From contig NZ_CP132342.1 in assembly GCF_040529055.1 (NCBI RefSeq), positions 4,772,001-4,836,000 of the forward strand: DNA of 64,000 nucleotides, written 5' to 3'. Below, one piece after another: positions 46,102-55,998 of the stretch (the first letter of the stretch is position 1; every line of letters starts with the position of its first letter). The notes below the pieces were generated by a model that saw only the letters and a list, made by a program, of their open reading frames with translations, ran no database searches and was not told where the DNA came from. This stretch comes from Xanthomonas sontii. Lineage in GTDB: Bacteria > Pseudomonadota > Gammaproteobacteria > Xanthomonadales > Xanthomonadaceae. The position numbers and the translations under genes are program-made.

Positions 46102-46204
46102 GGCATGGACTCCTGGCAGCGACGGCGATGTCGTGTGGATGGCGCTGCCGGAGTCAGCTTTCAAGTGCGCCCGACCACCGCGGCGGCGGTGACGGACGCG
46201 ACGT

Positions 46205-46726
46205 TCACTTCGCTGCGGCGCTGGCCGTGGCGGCGGCGACCGGTTCCGGCATCGCCGAGCTGTGGTGGTTGATGATCAGCCAGCGCCCGTCGCGCTTTTC
46301 GTAGACGAAGGTGTAGCGCGCCTGCACCTGGCGGGTGCTGCCGTCGGGATTGTTCAGGGTGAAGGTGTAGACGCCGGCATCGACCGCGCTGTCGTCGTCG
46401 AGCAGCCGCACCTGGCGGTAGTTGATGGCGCCGCGCGGCTTGGCGGCGAGGAAGTGGCTGAAGTAGTCCTCGATCTCGGCGCGGCTGGCGCGCACCTGGT
46501 TGGACACGGTCGGCAGCAGCACGCCGTCGCGGGCGTACAGGTCGGCCACGCGCTGCGGATTGCCGGTGGCCAGCGCCGCGTTCCAGCGCTCGAACAGGCC
46601 GGCGATCTCGCGTTCGGCGCTGCTGGCCGGCGTCGCCGGCTGGCCGTCGTAGTGCATCGCCGGCGCGGCCAGCGCGGTGGAGGTGGTGGTCAGGCCCAGT
46701 GCCAGGGCGAACAGGATGCGACGCAT
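46205..46726 (-). CDS. Secreted SnoaL/DUF4440-like protein (SgcJ/EcaC type)
   Basis: A 173-residue protein with a Sec signal ([19 protein letters not shown]) and an NTF2-like cone domain: [33 protein letters not shown] (read in parts), [27 protein letters not shown], and [20 protein letters not shown]. This matches the SgcJ/EcaC family, whose functions range from polyketide cyclisation to ligand binding. The gene is divergent from the LuxR-type regulator, and the shared ~130 bp contain GGCATAT half-sites, so the regulator probably controls it. Confidence 0.85.
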   Translation of the reverse strand: MRRILFALALGLTTTSTALAAPAMHYDGQPATPASSAEREIAGLFERWNAALATGNPQRVADLYARDGVLLPTVSNQVRASRAEIEDYFSHFLAAKPRGAINYRQVRLLDDDSAVDAGVYTFTLNNPDGSTRQVQARYTFVYEKRDGRWLIINHHSSAMPEPVAAATASAAAK

Positions 46727-46809
46727 GGGAAGTCTCCGTGTGCTGAGGGGATGCCGTCTCGGGGCGAAGCGAGTATCGGCAGCGGCGGCTTGCGCAACAT
46801 CCGCTGGGC

Positions 46810-46840
46810 GGCATATCCTCGAATATGCCGTTCGGCATAT
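46810..46840. promoter_or_regulatory. Candidate operator with three GGCATAT half-sites
   Basis: GGCATAT (46810-46816) and ATATGCC (46823-46829) form an inverted pair with a 6-bp spacer. A third GGCATAT follows at 46834-46840. They lie between the divergent SnoaL-like and LuxR-type genes, directly before the regulator's ribosome-binding site GGAG (46841-46844). Confidence 0.65.
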
Positions 46841-46853
46841 CGGAGACGCGCCC

Positions 46854-47555
46854 GTGCACCCTCCCTCCAATGCAGGCCAGTGGCGTGAAGCGCTGCGCCG
46901 CGACGCTGCCGACGCCGCGCGCTGGCAAGCCGTGGCCGCCGCCGCGGCGGCGCTGCGCGAGGCCGGCGATGCCGCGCAGGCCGCTGCGCACGCACTCGTG
47001 CCGGCCAGTGCCCTGGTGGCGGCCCCGCACGCCGCGGTGCTGGCGGTGCGGGGCGCCCGCTGCCTGGTACTGGCCAGCCAGGGCGATGCGTTGCCGCCGG
47101 GCGCCAGCGTCGCCGTCGAGGCCCCGGCGCAGGCCTGGCGCCTGCGCGGCAATGCCGCCAACGAGGCCGGCGAACTGTGCCTGCCGATCGCCGCGCTGGG
47201 CGTGCCGCTGGGCATGCTGTGCCTGGGCTGGGACGCCCGCACCGTCCCGGCGCCGGAAGACGTGCAGGCTCTGTCCGCGATCGCCGCGCTGCTGGCGCCG
47301 CTGGCGGCCGAACCGCCGCGTGCGCCGCGACGGCGCAAACCGGCGCAGGCCGACCGCCTGGCCGTGCTCAGCGCGCGCGAGCGGCAGGTGCTGGCGCTGC
47401 TCGCGCGCGGCCTCACCAATGCCGCGCTCGGCGCCGAACTGGGCATCAGCGCCGGCACCGCCAAGGTCCACGTCGAGCGCATCCTGCACAAGCTGCAGGT
47501 GGCCGACCGCACCCAGGCCGCGGTGGTCGCGGTGCAGGCGGGGGTGGCGCTGTGA
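46854..47555 (+). CDS. LuxR-family transcriptional regulator
   Basis: A 233-residue protein. Residues 1-150 look like a degenerate GAF-type sensory domain (LVAAPHAAVLAVRGARCLVLA, LCLPIAALGVPLGMLCLGWD). The C-terminus is a clear GerE/LuxR helix-turn-helix: LSARERQVLALLARGLTNAALGAELGISAGTAKVHVERIL (read in parts, about 172-212). The GTG start at 46854 has GGAG nearby. Its stop overlaps the hybrid kinase's GTG (GTGA), so it is the first gene of a signalling operon. It may bind the GGCATAT sites in its own leader. Confidence 0.86.
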   Translation: MHPPSNAGQWREALRRDAADAARWQAVAAAAAALREAGDAAQAAAHALVPASALVAAPHAAVLAVRGARCLVLASQGDALPPGASVAVEAPAQAWRLRGNAANEAGELCLPIAALGVPLGMLCLGWDARTVPAPEDVQALSAIAALLAPLAAEPPRAPRRRKPAQADRLAVLSARERQVLALLARGLTNAALGAELGISAGTAKVHVERILHKLQVADRTQAAVVAVQAGVAL

Positions 47556-49462
47556 GGGCGCTGGCGCGGCGCTGGAACGACTGGCCGCTGACCCGCAAGA
47601 GCCTGGCGCTGGTGGCGCTGCCGCTGTTGCTGCTGGTGGCGGCGCTGGTGGCGATCTACAGCGTGGAGCGGCAGAACATCGCCGCCGAGAACGACGTGCG
47701 CCGCACCCTGCAGTTGCTCAGCGACCTGCATGAAGCGCATGCGTTGCTGGCAGAGACCGCCGCCGGCGTGCGCGGCTACCGGCTGGTGCGCCAGGACGCG
47801 TTCCTGACCCCGTACCGCGACGCCGAGCCGCGGCTGAAGACCGTGGTGCAGCGCCTGTCGCAGCGCATCACCGATCCGCTGCAGGCGCAGCGCTTCGCCC
47901 GCATCCAGCCACTGTTCGAGGAGAAGATGCAGGGCTGGCGGCGGCTGCTGGCGCCGGACCTGAGCCGCGAGGAAGAGATCCGCCAACTGCGCGAGGGCAA
48001 GGTCACCCTCGACATCCTGCGTGCGGAACTGCGCGAGCTGCGCAACTACGAGACCGCGCAGTTGCAGGTGCGTACCGCCAAGGCGCAGGCGCTGCGCCAG
48101 CGCAACCTGCTGATCACCCTGTGCGCGGCGATGCTGGGCGGGCTCGGCGCGGTGCTCGCGGTGGCCTGGTTCGCCTCGTCGCTGTCGCGGCGCCTGCGCC
48201 AGCTCTCGGCCAATGCCGACCGCCTCGGCGACGGCCGGCCGCTGGCGCCGCAGCCGCCGGCCGGCGACGAACTGGGCCAGGTCGCGCAGCGCCTGCAGCA
48301 GGCCAGCACCCTGCTCGCCGCGCGCGCCGAGGAAGCGCAGTCGGCGCGCCGCGAGGCCGAGAGCGCCAACCGCGCCAAGACCGAATTCCTCTCGCGCAGC
48401 AGCCACGAACTGCGTACGCCGCTCAACGCCATCCTCGGTTACGCGCAGGTGCTGGAGATGGACCTGCCGGGCGCGGCGCAGCGCGACCACCTGCAGCACA
48501 TCCTCGGCGCCGGCCGGCACCTGCTGGGACTGATCACCGAACTGCTGGACATCGCCCGCATCGAGGCCGACCAGCTCGACCTGAGCCCGCGCCCGGTGCC
48601 GGTGCATGCCGCACTGGAAGAGGCGCTGGGCCTGGTCGCACCGGAGGCGCAGGCGCGGGGCATCGTGCTGCGGCCACCGCAGTTGCCGCCGGAGTGGACC
48701 GTGCGCGCCGACCCGCAGCGCCTGCGCCAGGTGCTGATCAACCTGCTGTCCAACGCGATCAAGTTCAACCGTCCGGGTGGCGCGGTGTGGGTGAGCGCGA
48801 CGCCCGAAGGCCAGTCCCTGGCGCTGAGCGTGCACGACCAGGGCCACGGTCTGACGCCGACGCAGGTGGAACGCTTGTTCACGCCGTTCGAGCGGCTCGG
48901 CGCCGAGCGCTCGGCGATCGAGGGCACCGGCCTTGGCCTGGCGCTGAGCAAGCGCCTGACCGAGGCGATGGGCGGGCGCATCGCCGTGGACAGCGGCGCG
49001 GACGGATCGCGGTTCACGATCGCGCTGCCGCTGGACCGCCCACAGGCAGCGGCACTGCCTGACCCCGCCGTGATGGCGACGACGGCGAGCGGGATCCAGC
49101 GCCAGTTGCTGAGCGTGGAGGACAACCCGTCCAACCAGGCGCTGATCCGCACCCTGGTCGAACGCCGCCCGCACTGGCGCCTGCACGAGGCCGCCAGCCT
49201 GGCGCAGGCGCGCGCGCATCTGCAGCAGGCCACGCCCGACCTGATCCTGCTCGACCTGCACCTGAGCGACGGCAACGGCGAGGACCTGCTGCAGGCGCTG
49301 CGCGCGCAGCCGCACACCGCGGCGATCCCGGTGGTGGTGATCAGCGCCGATGCCACCGCGACCACGCTGGCCCGCGTGCAGGGCGATCCCGTGCGTGCCT
49401 ACCTGACCAAGCCGCTGGACGTGGCCGACTTCTTCTCCGTTCTGGACCGACACCTCGCATGA
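47552..49462 (+). CDS. Hybrid sensor histidine kinase with receiver domain
   Basis: A 636-residue inner-membrane kinase. A first helix (LALVALPLLLLVAALVAIYSV, about 17-37) and a second near 190-210 enclose a CHASE3-like periplasmic domain. A HAMP segment follows, then HisKA with SRSSHELRTPLNAILGYAQVLE (His285 is the phosphoacceptor), HATPase with LINLLSNAIKFN, and GTGLGLALSKRLTEAMGG. The C-terminal receiver (about 510-630) has LLSVEDNPSNQ and LILLDLHLSDGNG. GTG start overlaps the LuxR stop; the next gene overlaps its end by ATGA. The signal is unknown. Confidence 0.93.
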   Translation: MRALARRWNDWPLTRKSLALVALPLLLLVAALVAIYSVERQNIAAENDVRRTLQLLSDLHEAHALLAETAAGVRGYRLVRQDAFLTPYRDAEPRLKTVVQRLSQRITDPLQAQRFARIQPLFEEKMQGWRRLLAPDLSREEEIRQLREGKVTLDILRAELRELRNYETAQLQVRTAKAQALRQRNLLITLCAAMLGGLGAVLAVAWFASSLSRRLRQLSANADRLGDGRPLAPQPPAGDELGQVAQRLQQASTLLAARAEEAQSARREAESANRAKTEFLSRSSHELRTPLNAILGYAQVLEMDLPGAAQRDHLQHILGAGRHLLGLITELLDIARIEADQLDLSPRPVPVHAALEEALGLVAPEAQARGIVLRPPQLPPEWTVRADPQRLRQVLINLLSNAIKFNRPGGAVWVSATPEGQSLALSVHDQGHGLTPTQVERLFTPFERLGAERSAIEGTGLGLALSKRLTEAMGGRIAVDSGADGSRFTIALPLDRPQAAALPDPAVMATTASGIQRQLLSVEDNPSNQALIRTLVERRPHWRLHEAASLAQARAHLQQATPDLILLDLHLSDGNGEDLLQALRAQPHTAAIPVVVISADATATTLARVQGDPVRAYLTKPLDVADFFSVLDRHLA

Positions 49463-49932
49463 CCCGCAACGATGTCCTCGCCGCGCGCATCCTGATCATT
49501 GACGACGAACCGGCCAACGTCCGCCTGCTCGAAGAACTGCTGCAGCGCGAAGGCTTCCGCCAGGTGGTGGCGACCACCGACCCGCAGCGGGTGCTGGGCC
49601 TGGTCGCTGCATTCGCGCCGGACCTGATCCTGCTCGACCTGATGATGCCGGAGCTGGACGGCTACGCGATCCTGGAACAACTGGCGCGCCTGGCCGGCCC
49701 GTCCAGTTTCCTGCCGGTGATCGTGCTCACCGCCGACCCGAGCCGCAGTGCCCGTCACCGCGCCCTCGGCCTGGGCGCCAAGGATTTCCTGACCAAGCCG
49801 CTGGACACCTTCGAAGTCGCCCTGCGGGTCTGGAACGTGGCCGAGACCGTGGTGCTGTTCAAGCGCCTGCGCGCGCTGGCCGTGGCGGATGCCGCGCCGC
49901 CGGGATGGCTGACGGCCGGGATTGGGGATTAG
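49459..49932 (+). CDS. Single-domain response regulator
   Basis: A 157-residue CheY-like receiver: ILIIDDEPANVRLLEELL with the acidic pocket, LILLDLMMPELDGY with the phosphoacceptor Asp, LTADPS and FLTKPLD. It has no output domain beyond a ~25-residue helical tail, so it may relay phosphate or act by protein contacts. It overlaps the hybrid kinase by ATGA and is the last gene of the cassette. The final residues, AGIGD, and the TAG stop are encoded by the start of a GGGATT repeat, exactly as for ppk2. Confidence 0.92.
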   Translation: MTRNDVLAARILIIDDEPANVRLLEELLQREGFRQVVATTDPQRVLGLVAAFAPDLILLDLMMPELDGYAILEQLARLAGPSSFLPVIVLTADPSRSARHRALGLGAKDFLTKPLDTFEVALRVWNVAETVVLFKRLRALAVADAAPPGWLTAGIGD

Positions 49933-50000
49933 GGATTGGGGATTCGCAACGGCAGCCCCCCGCTTTTGCCAATCCCCAATCCCGACTCCCCAATCCCAGC
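49918..50000. repeat. Short element bounded by inverted GGGATT repeats
   Basis: Left end GGGATTGGGGATTAGGGATT and right end CCAATCCCCAATCCC with CCCCAATCCC form an inverted pair around about 35 bp. It supplies the stop of the response regulator gene and runs up to the DUF2007 stop. It is the shortest of three such elements in this window. Confidence 0.8.
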
Positions 50001-50007
50001 CCCACAC

Positions 50008-50235
50008 CTACATCGCCCGCGTCACCTGGCCGCCCAAGCCCAATGCCATCAGCACTTCCTGGGCCTTTTCCAGCAGTTCGTCGGCCACGCAGACCTGGAC
50101 CACGCCGAACGGCAGTTCGCCGGCGCCACCGAGCAGGGCCTCGCCGAACACAAAGGCGGTGATGCCGGCATCCTCCAGCGCGTGCTTGGCCAGGTGCGCA
50201 TCGATCAGGTGCTGGGCGCGATAGGCGATCTGCAT
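50008..50235 (-). CDS. DUF2007 small cytoplasmic protein
   Basis: A 75-residue protein with the DUF2007 pattern: YRAQHLIDAHLAKHALEDAGITAFVFGEALLGGAGELPFGVVQVCVADELLEKAQEVL read in parts. The family is described as putative signal-transducing proteins with PII-like folds; function is unknown. The start at MQIAYRAQ is preferred, as the longer frame lacks similarity. It ends next to a GGGATT repeat element and is divergent from glnS. Confidence 0.82.
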   Translation of the reverse strand: MQIAYRAQHLIDAHLAKHALEDAGITAFVFGEALLGGAGELPFGVVQVCVADELLEKAQEVLMALGLGGQVTRAM

Positions 50236-50417
50236 GGTCGGCCCCTCAGCCGTACACAGCGACATTGGCGACGGCACGGGAGACGCGCCGCACGCTCGCA
50301 GACAGGGTCTGGGCGCCGATAACGAGGCTGAGCAAAGGCATGGCGCGTTCTCGCAAAGGGAGATCGGCAGAGTACGCTGGGGACGCCGGTCGCAGCCAGC
50401 CGAACCGAGCCCCCAGC

Positions 50418-50487
50418 GTCAACAAACGTCAACATAGGGTCAACGTTTGTTGACCCGAGTAGACTGTTGCGCACCCAATTTGTTGAC
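50418..50487. promoter_or_regulatory. Phased GTCAAC/GTTGAC hexamers before glnS
   Basis: Copies of GTCAAC or its complement lie at 50418-50423, 50428-50433, 50439-50444, 50449-50454 and 50482-50487. The first four are 10, 11 and 10 bp apart, one helical turn each. The third and fourth make an inverted repeat GGGTCAAC-GTTT-GTTGACCC (50437-50456). This looks like a cooperative operator for glnS or the divergent gene. Confidence 0.62.
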
Positions 50488-50493
50488 GCGCGC

Positions 50494-52245
<1,752 letters not shown>

Positions 52246-52350
52246 CCAAGCGCGTGTGCGATGCCTCCAGCGACGGCGATGTCCTGGAGGAAGGCAGCGC
52301 ATCGGCCGCGGACCGCGTGCCGGGAAATCTGCAGCGTCGTTTGGCGCTAT

Positions 52351-52380
52351 CGCGTCGGGACTGAAGTCCCTCCCACAGGA
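52351..52380. repeat. Isolated REP-like half unit
   Basis: CGCGTCGGGACTGAAGTCCC followed by TCCCACAGGA matches the unit at 2691-2718 almost exactly. GGGACTGAAGTCCC can form a short hairpin. It lies about 105 bp after the glnS stop. Confidence 0.7.
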
Positions 52381-52468
52381 TGGCTGCATGCGCGGCCGCT
52401 TCCTGCAGGGCTAGCGTTAGCGTTGTTTTATTGGTGAGGCATCGCGCTGAAGCGGGGGCTAAAAAGCC

Positions 52469-52706
52469 GGGATTGGGGACTTGGGATTGGGGATTCGGAA
52501 CCCCGCAAATCGGGACCCGAAATGTTCCGCAAGTGCTGGGCGGTTGCGATTGCACTGTGGGAGGGGCTTCAGCGCCGACAGGCTTTACCGATAACGCCTG
52601 TCGGGGCTGAAGCCGCACCCACCGTGGAATCGCGGAGTGGCTTTTTGTCGCCAGAGGCGCCACACATACCGTGCACTCGCGAAAAATCCCCAATCCCCAA
52701 TCCCCG
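52469..52706. repeat. Mosaic element bounded by inverted GGGATT repeats with REP inside
   Basis: The left end carries GGGATTGGGG and GGGATTGGGGATT (52469-52497); the right end is CCCCAATCCCCAATCCCC (about 52688-52706). Inside, a REP palindrome at 52557-52623 pairs GGGCTTCAGCGCCGACAGGC with GCCTGTCGGGGCTGAAGCCG. No gene is seen in this stretch between glnS and the AraC-type regulator. The plan equals that of the element at 2466-2905. Confidence 0.78.
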
Positions 52707-52745
52707 CCCTTCCCCCGCCACCGCCCGCGCGCTAGCGTAACGGGC

Positions 52746-53522
52746 ATGTCCCCCACCCCGTCCCTGAGCCTGCGCAGCTACGGCCGCGATGGCGCCGCCC
52801 ATCAGCATGGCCACGTGCAACTGGTGCTGCCGCTGCACGGCACGCTGGAGCTGGAAGTGGACGGCCGCGGCGGCTATCTGGACCGTTTCCGCGCCGCGGT
52901 GGTCGCGCCGCAGACCCGGCATGCGCAGTCCGCGCTGGATGCCAACCGCTTCCTGATCGTCGATTGCCGCACCGACGCCTTCGGCGACGACGCGCTGGAG
53001 CGCCTGCGGCGACAGCCCTTCCTCGACCTGCCGCCGCCGCTGCAGGATCTGCTCGCCGACCAGACACCGCATCCGGACCTCGCTGCCGCCCATGCCCGAG
53101 CCGGCGCCGCCGTGCTGGCCTGGCTGCAGGCGGACACCGCGCCGCGCGGCTGGCAGCGGCTGCAGGCGCTGTGCCGGCGCATCGAGGCCGCGCCCGGCCA
53201 GGACTGGCCGGTGCGGCGCATGGCGCAGCTGGCGCACCTGAGTCCGAGTCGCCTGCACGCGTTGTTCCGCGCCGCGTTCGGACGCACGCCGCAGGACTGG
53301 GTGGCGGCACGGCGGCTGGACTGGGTGCGCCGACAGCTGGCGCATGGCAACCGGCCGATCGCCGACCTGGCCCAGGACAGCGGCTATGCCGACCAGAGCG
53401 CGCTGACCCGCGCGCTCAAGCGCAGCACCGGGCAGACCCCGGCCGCCTACCGCCGCCGTCATCGCCCGGCGCCAGGACAGGAGTCTGGGACAAGCCGGCC
53501 GCTGCCGGCACCGGCATGCTGA
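52746..53522 (+). CDS. AraC-family transcriptional regulator
   Basis: A 258-residue regulator with an N-terminal cupin-like domain (HQHGHVQLVLPLHGTLELEVDG, about 18-40) and a C-terminal double helix-turn-helix. The latter includes PVRRMAQLAHLSPSRLHALFRAAFG (in parts), PQDWVAARRLDWVRRQL, and the signature IADLAQDSGYADQSALTRALKRSTGQTPAAYRRR. The start at MSPTPSLSLR lies right after the repeat element. The following EamA transporter gene begins 39 bp downstream on the same strand and is a plausible target. The inducer is unknown. Confidence 0.9.
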   Translation: MSPTPSLSLRSYGRDGAAHQHGHVQLVLPLHGTLELEVDGRGGYLDRFRAAVVAPQTRHAQSALDANRFLIVDCRTDAFGDDALERLRRQPFLDLPPPLQDLLADQTPHPDLAAAHARAGAAVLAWLQADTAPRGWQRLQALCRRIEAAPGQDWPVRRMAQLAHLSPSRLHALFRAAFGRTPQDWVAARRLDWVRRQLAHGNRPIADLAQDSGYADQSALTRALKRSTGQTPAAYRRRHRPAPGQESGTSRPLPAPAC

Positions 53523-53561
53523 GCCGTCACGGCTGACACGGCCGACACGGAAACGAACCGC

Positions 53562-54521
53562 ATGCGCGAACGTCTATGGGCAGGGGTCGGCACCGGCATG
53601 GTCGCGGGCGCGCTGTGGGGCCTGGTGTTCCTGGCGCCGCAACTGCTGAGCGCTTTCTCGCCGCTGCAACTGGCCATCTCGCGCTACCTGGCCTACGGCG
53701 CCATCGCCGCCGTGGTGCTGCTGCCGCGCTGGCGCGCCGCGACCGCGCCGCTGGGCGCGCCCGAATGGTGGGCGCTGCTGCGCCTGAGCCTGCTCGGCAA
53801 CATCGTCTACTACGTGCTGCTGGGCAGCGCGGTGCAGTGGGCCGGCGGCGCCGCCACCGCGCTGATCATCGGCCTGTTGCCGGCGGCGGTCACCGTCATC
53901 GGTTCGCGCGCGGCCGGCGCGGTGCGGTTGCGCCGGCTCGCCGCGCCCTGCGCGCTGTGCGTGCTCGGGGTGGCGCTGGTCGCGGTGCAGACCCTGGCCG
54001 TGGCGCGGCCGCACATTCCCGCCAGCCTCGGCCTGCGTGCGGCGGGACTGGCCTGTGCGGTCGGCGCGCTGGCGTGCTGGACCGCCTACTCGATCAAGAA
54101 CGCGCGCTGGCTGCGGCGGCGCCCGGACCTGTCCGGCCGCGACTGGTCGCTGCTGACCGGCGTGGTCACCGGCGCGCTGGCCCTGACCCTGGCGCTGCCG
54201 GCGTTCGCCCTGTCAGGCACGGCCCATGCCGGCGCCGACTGGATGCGCTTCTGGGGCATGGCGCTGGTGCTGGCGCTGTTCGCTTCGGTGATCGGCAACG
54301 CCTGCTGGAACCACGCCAGCCGGCTGCTGCCGCTGACCCTGGTCGGGCAGATGATCGTGTTCGAGACCGTGTTCGCGCTGCTGTACGGCTTCCTGTGGGA
54401 GCAGCGCTGGCCGACCGCGCTGGAACTGCTGGCGATCGCCTGCCTGCTCGGCGGCGTGCTGTGGTGCACGCTGGTGCACGCGCGGCCGCAGCCCGCAGCG
54501 CACGAAGCCAAGCCCGGTTAA
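53562..54521 (+). CDS. EamA/DMT-family transporter
   Basis: A 319-residue integral membrane protein with about ten predicted helices in two EamA repeats. The first starts GMVAGALWGLVFLAPQLLSAFSPLQLAISRY (in parts), and the second starts LRAAGLACAVGALACWTAYSIKN near residue 155. It ends ALELLAIACLLGGVLWCTL. DMT carriers export metabolites such as amino acids or take up small molecules; the substrate is unknown. It follows the AraC-type regulator gene, so regulation by it is plausible. The charged C-terminus HARPQPAAHEAKPG is cytoplasmic. Confidence 0.9.
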   Translation: MRERLWAGVGTGMVAGALWGLVFLAPQLLSAFSPLQLAISRYLAYGAIAAVVLLPRWRAATAPLGAPEWWALLRLSLLGNIVYYVLLGSAVQWAGGAATALIIGLLPAAVTVIGSRAAGAVRLRRLAAPCALCVLGVALVAVQTLAVARPHIPASLGLRAAGLACAVGALACWTAYSIKNARWLRRRPDLSGRDWSLLTGVVTGALALTLALPAFALSGTAHAGADWMRFWGMALVLALFASVIGNACWNHASRLLPLTLVGQMIVFETVFALLYGFLWEQRWPTALELLAIACLLGGVLWCTLVHARPQPAAHEAKPG

Positions 54522-54567
54522 GCGGCGCTGCCTAGACTGGCGCAGGTCCTCTCACGGGAATCGCGCC

Positions 54568-54951
54568 ATGCACACCCTCCTGCGCCGTTGCTGCCCCGTC
54601 CTCGCGCTGGTCTTCGCACTCGCCGGCTGCAGCAACGCTTCCACCGCACCTTCCGCCGCGACACCGGATTCGGCCGTCACCGCCAGCGCACCGGCGGCAA
54701 CCGGCAAGTGCGACACCGTCCCCGACCATGCCTACGACCTGCCGGCCGGGCGCTTCGATGAGGTCTCGCAGCAACTGGCCCACGCCACCGGCTGCATGGT
54801 CGTGTACCGCGATCCCGGCCTCGCCTCGCTGCCGGTCAACGCGGTGAAGGGACAGGTCAGCATCCGCCAGGCGCTGCACCAGGCGCTGGACGGCACAGCG
54901 CTGCGGATCTCGGAGGAAAGCGCCGACGCGATGACGGTCGTGCGCCGCTGA
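54568..54951 (+). CDS. Small lipoprotein with STN domain
   Basis: A 127-residue protein with a lipoprotein signal (VLALVFALAGC, Cys about residue 21), a Ser/Thr/Ala linker, and a secretin/TonB short N-terminal (STN) domain. The STN signature is YDLPAGRFDEVSQQLAHATGCMVVYRDPGLASLPVNAVKGQVSIRQALHQALDGTALR, read in parts (about 55-113). STN domains normally sit in FecA-type receptors or secretins; here the domain is alone, which suggests a partner or signalling role. A TAGACT sequence lies about 35 bp upstream as a possible -10 box. Confidence 0.85.
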   Translation: MHTLLRRCCPVLALVFALAGCSNASTAPSAATPDSAVTASAPAATGKCDTVPDHAYDLPAGRFDEVSQQLAHATGCMVVYRDPGLASLPVNAVKGQVSIRQALHQALDGTALRISEESADAMTVVRR

Positions 54952-55010
54952 CCCGGCGGCGGCGCGGTGGGTTGCTACCATGGCCGCACTCCACCGCACG
55001 GAAGATCGCC

Positions 55011-55418
55011 ATGCCCCGTCATTTCGCGTCGTTGCTGTGTTCCCTGTGCCTGATCGCCGGCATGCTGCTGTCCAGCGCCTGCGCGCGCAGCGAGACCGCC
55101 AAGCCGTCGGAGCCGGCGCCGGCACCCACGGCATCCGCGCCCGGCCTGCCGATCAAGGTCGACACCAGTTGCCGCACCGATGCCGACTGCACCGTCAAGA
55201 ACGTCGGCAACTGCTGCGGCGCGATGCCGGCCTGCGTCAACCGCGACAGCCCCACCGATCCGCAGGGGGTGATGGCGCAGTGCCAGGCCAGCGGGCGCAT
55301 GAGCGTGTGCGGCTCGCCCGCGATCGCCGGCTGCTCCTGCGTGGCCGGGCAATGCAGCGCGCGCCCCGCGCAAGCCGATACACTGCGCGCCCCCCAGCCT
55401 GCCGAACCCGTCCGCTGA
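55011..55418 (+). CDS. Cys-rich small lipoprotein
   Basis: A 135-residue protein with a lipoprotein signal (LIAGMLLSSAC, Cys about residue 23), a Pro/Ala linker, and a Cys-rich region: SCRTDADCTVKNVGNCCGAMPACVN, then CQASGRMSVCGSPAIAGCSCVAGQC, read in parts. The many Cys suggest a disulfide-stabilised periplasmic domain. I do not recognise a function. The start at 55011 (MPRHFASLL) gives a proper signal peptide. It overlaps the deaminase gene by a single base (TGATG). Confidence 0.75.
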   Translation: MPRHFASLLCSLCLIAGMLLSSACARSETAKPSEPAPAPTASAPGLPIKVDTSCRTDADCTVKNVGNCCGAMPACVNRDSPTDPQGVMAQCQASGRMSVCGSPAIAGCSCVAGQCSARPAQADTLRAPQPAEPVR

Positions 55419-55978
55419 TGCTCTACGCGCAAGTCCACCTCACCCTGCCCGCCTGGATCCACGAGGCGGTCGATCCGCAGGCCGTCTACGCCAGCGATAC
55501 CGACAAGGTCGCGCTGGCGGTGGAACTGTCGCGGCTGAACGTGGATGCCGGCAGCGGCGGCCCATTCGGCGCGGCGGTATTCGGCCCGGACCACCGCATC
55601 ATCGCCGTCGGCGTGAACCGGGTGGTGCCGCAGACCACCTCGCTGGCGCATGCCGAGAACATGGCCTACATGCTGGCCCAGCAGCGCCTGCAGACCCCGC
55701 GGCTGAACGCGGTGCTGTCGCCGGTGACCCTGGCCACCTCCTCGCAGCCGTGCTGCCAGTGCTACGGCGCCACCATCTGGGCCGGCATCGACCGCCTGCT
55801 GATCGGTGCCAGCGCCGAGGACGTGATGGCGCTGACCCCGTTCGACGAAGGCCCGCTGCCGGCGGACTGGGTCGGCGAGTTGCAGCGCCGCGGCATCGAG
55901 GTGGTGCGCGGCCTGCACCGCGACGCCGCCTGCGCGGTGCTGCGCCGCTACGGCGAACTCGACAGCCCCCGCTACTGA
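55418..55978 (+). CDS. Cytidine/deoxycytidylate-type deaminase
   Basis: A 186-residue zinc deaminase of the guanine/cytosine deaminase superfamily. The zinc and catalytic motifs are LAHAENMAYML (His and Glu, about residues 76-80) and SQPCCQCYGATIWAGI (Cys pair, about 107-116). GSGGPFGAAVFGPDHRIIAVGVN precedes them. The C-terminal ~50 residues, with LHRDAACAVLRRY, are less conserved. The natural base or nucleoside is not evident; guanine deaminase-like is the nearest guess. Translation is coupled to the Cys-rich lipoprotein gene, and rlmM follows 20 bp later. Confidence 0.87.
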   Translation: MLYAQVHLTLPAWIHEAVDPQAVYASDTDKVALAVELSRLNVDAGSGGPFGAAVFGPDHRIIAVGVNRVVPQTTSLAHAENMAYMLAQQRLQTPRLNAVLSPVTLATSSQPCCQCYGATIWAGIDRLLIGASAEDVMALTPFDEGPLPADWVGELQRRGIEVVRGLHRDAACAVLRRYGELDSPRY

Positions 55979-55998
55979 CCCCGCCGGAAGGCTTGCCC

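Noticed and set aside
46205..49453. 1082-codon minus-strand frame opposite the kinase cassette
   Set aside because: Only the last 173 codons are a real protein (SnoaL-like); the rest is antisense to LuxR and the hybrid kinase.
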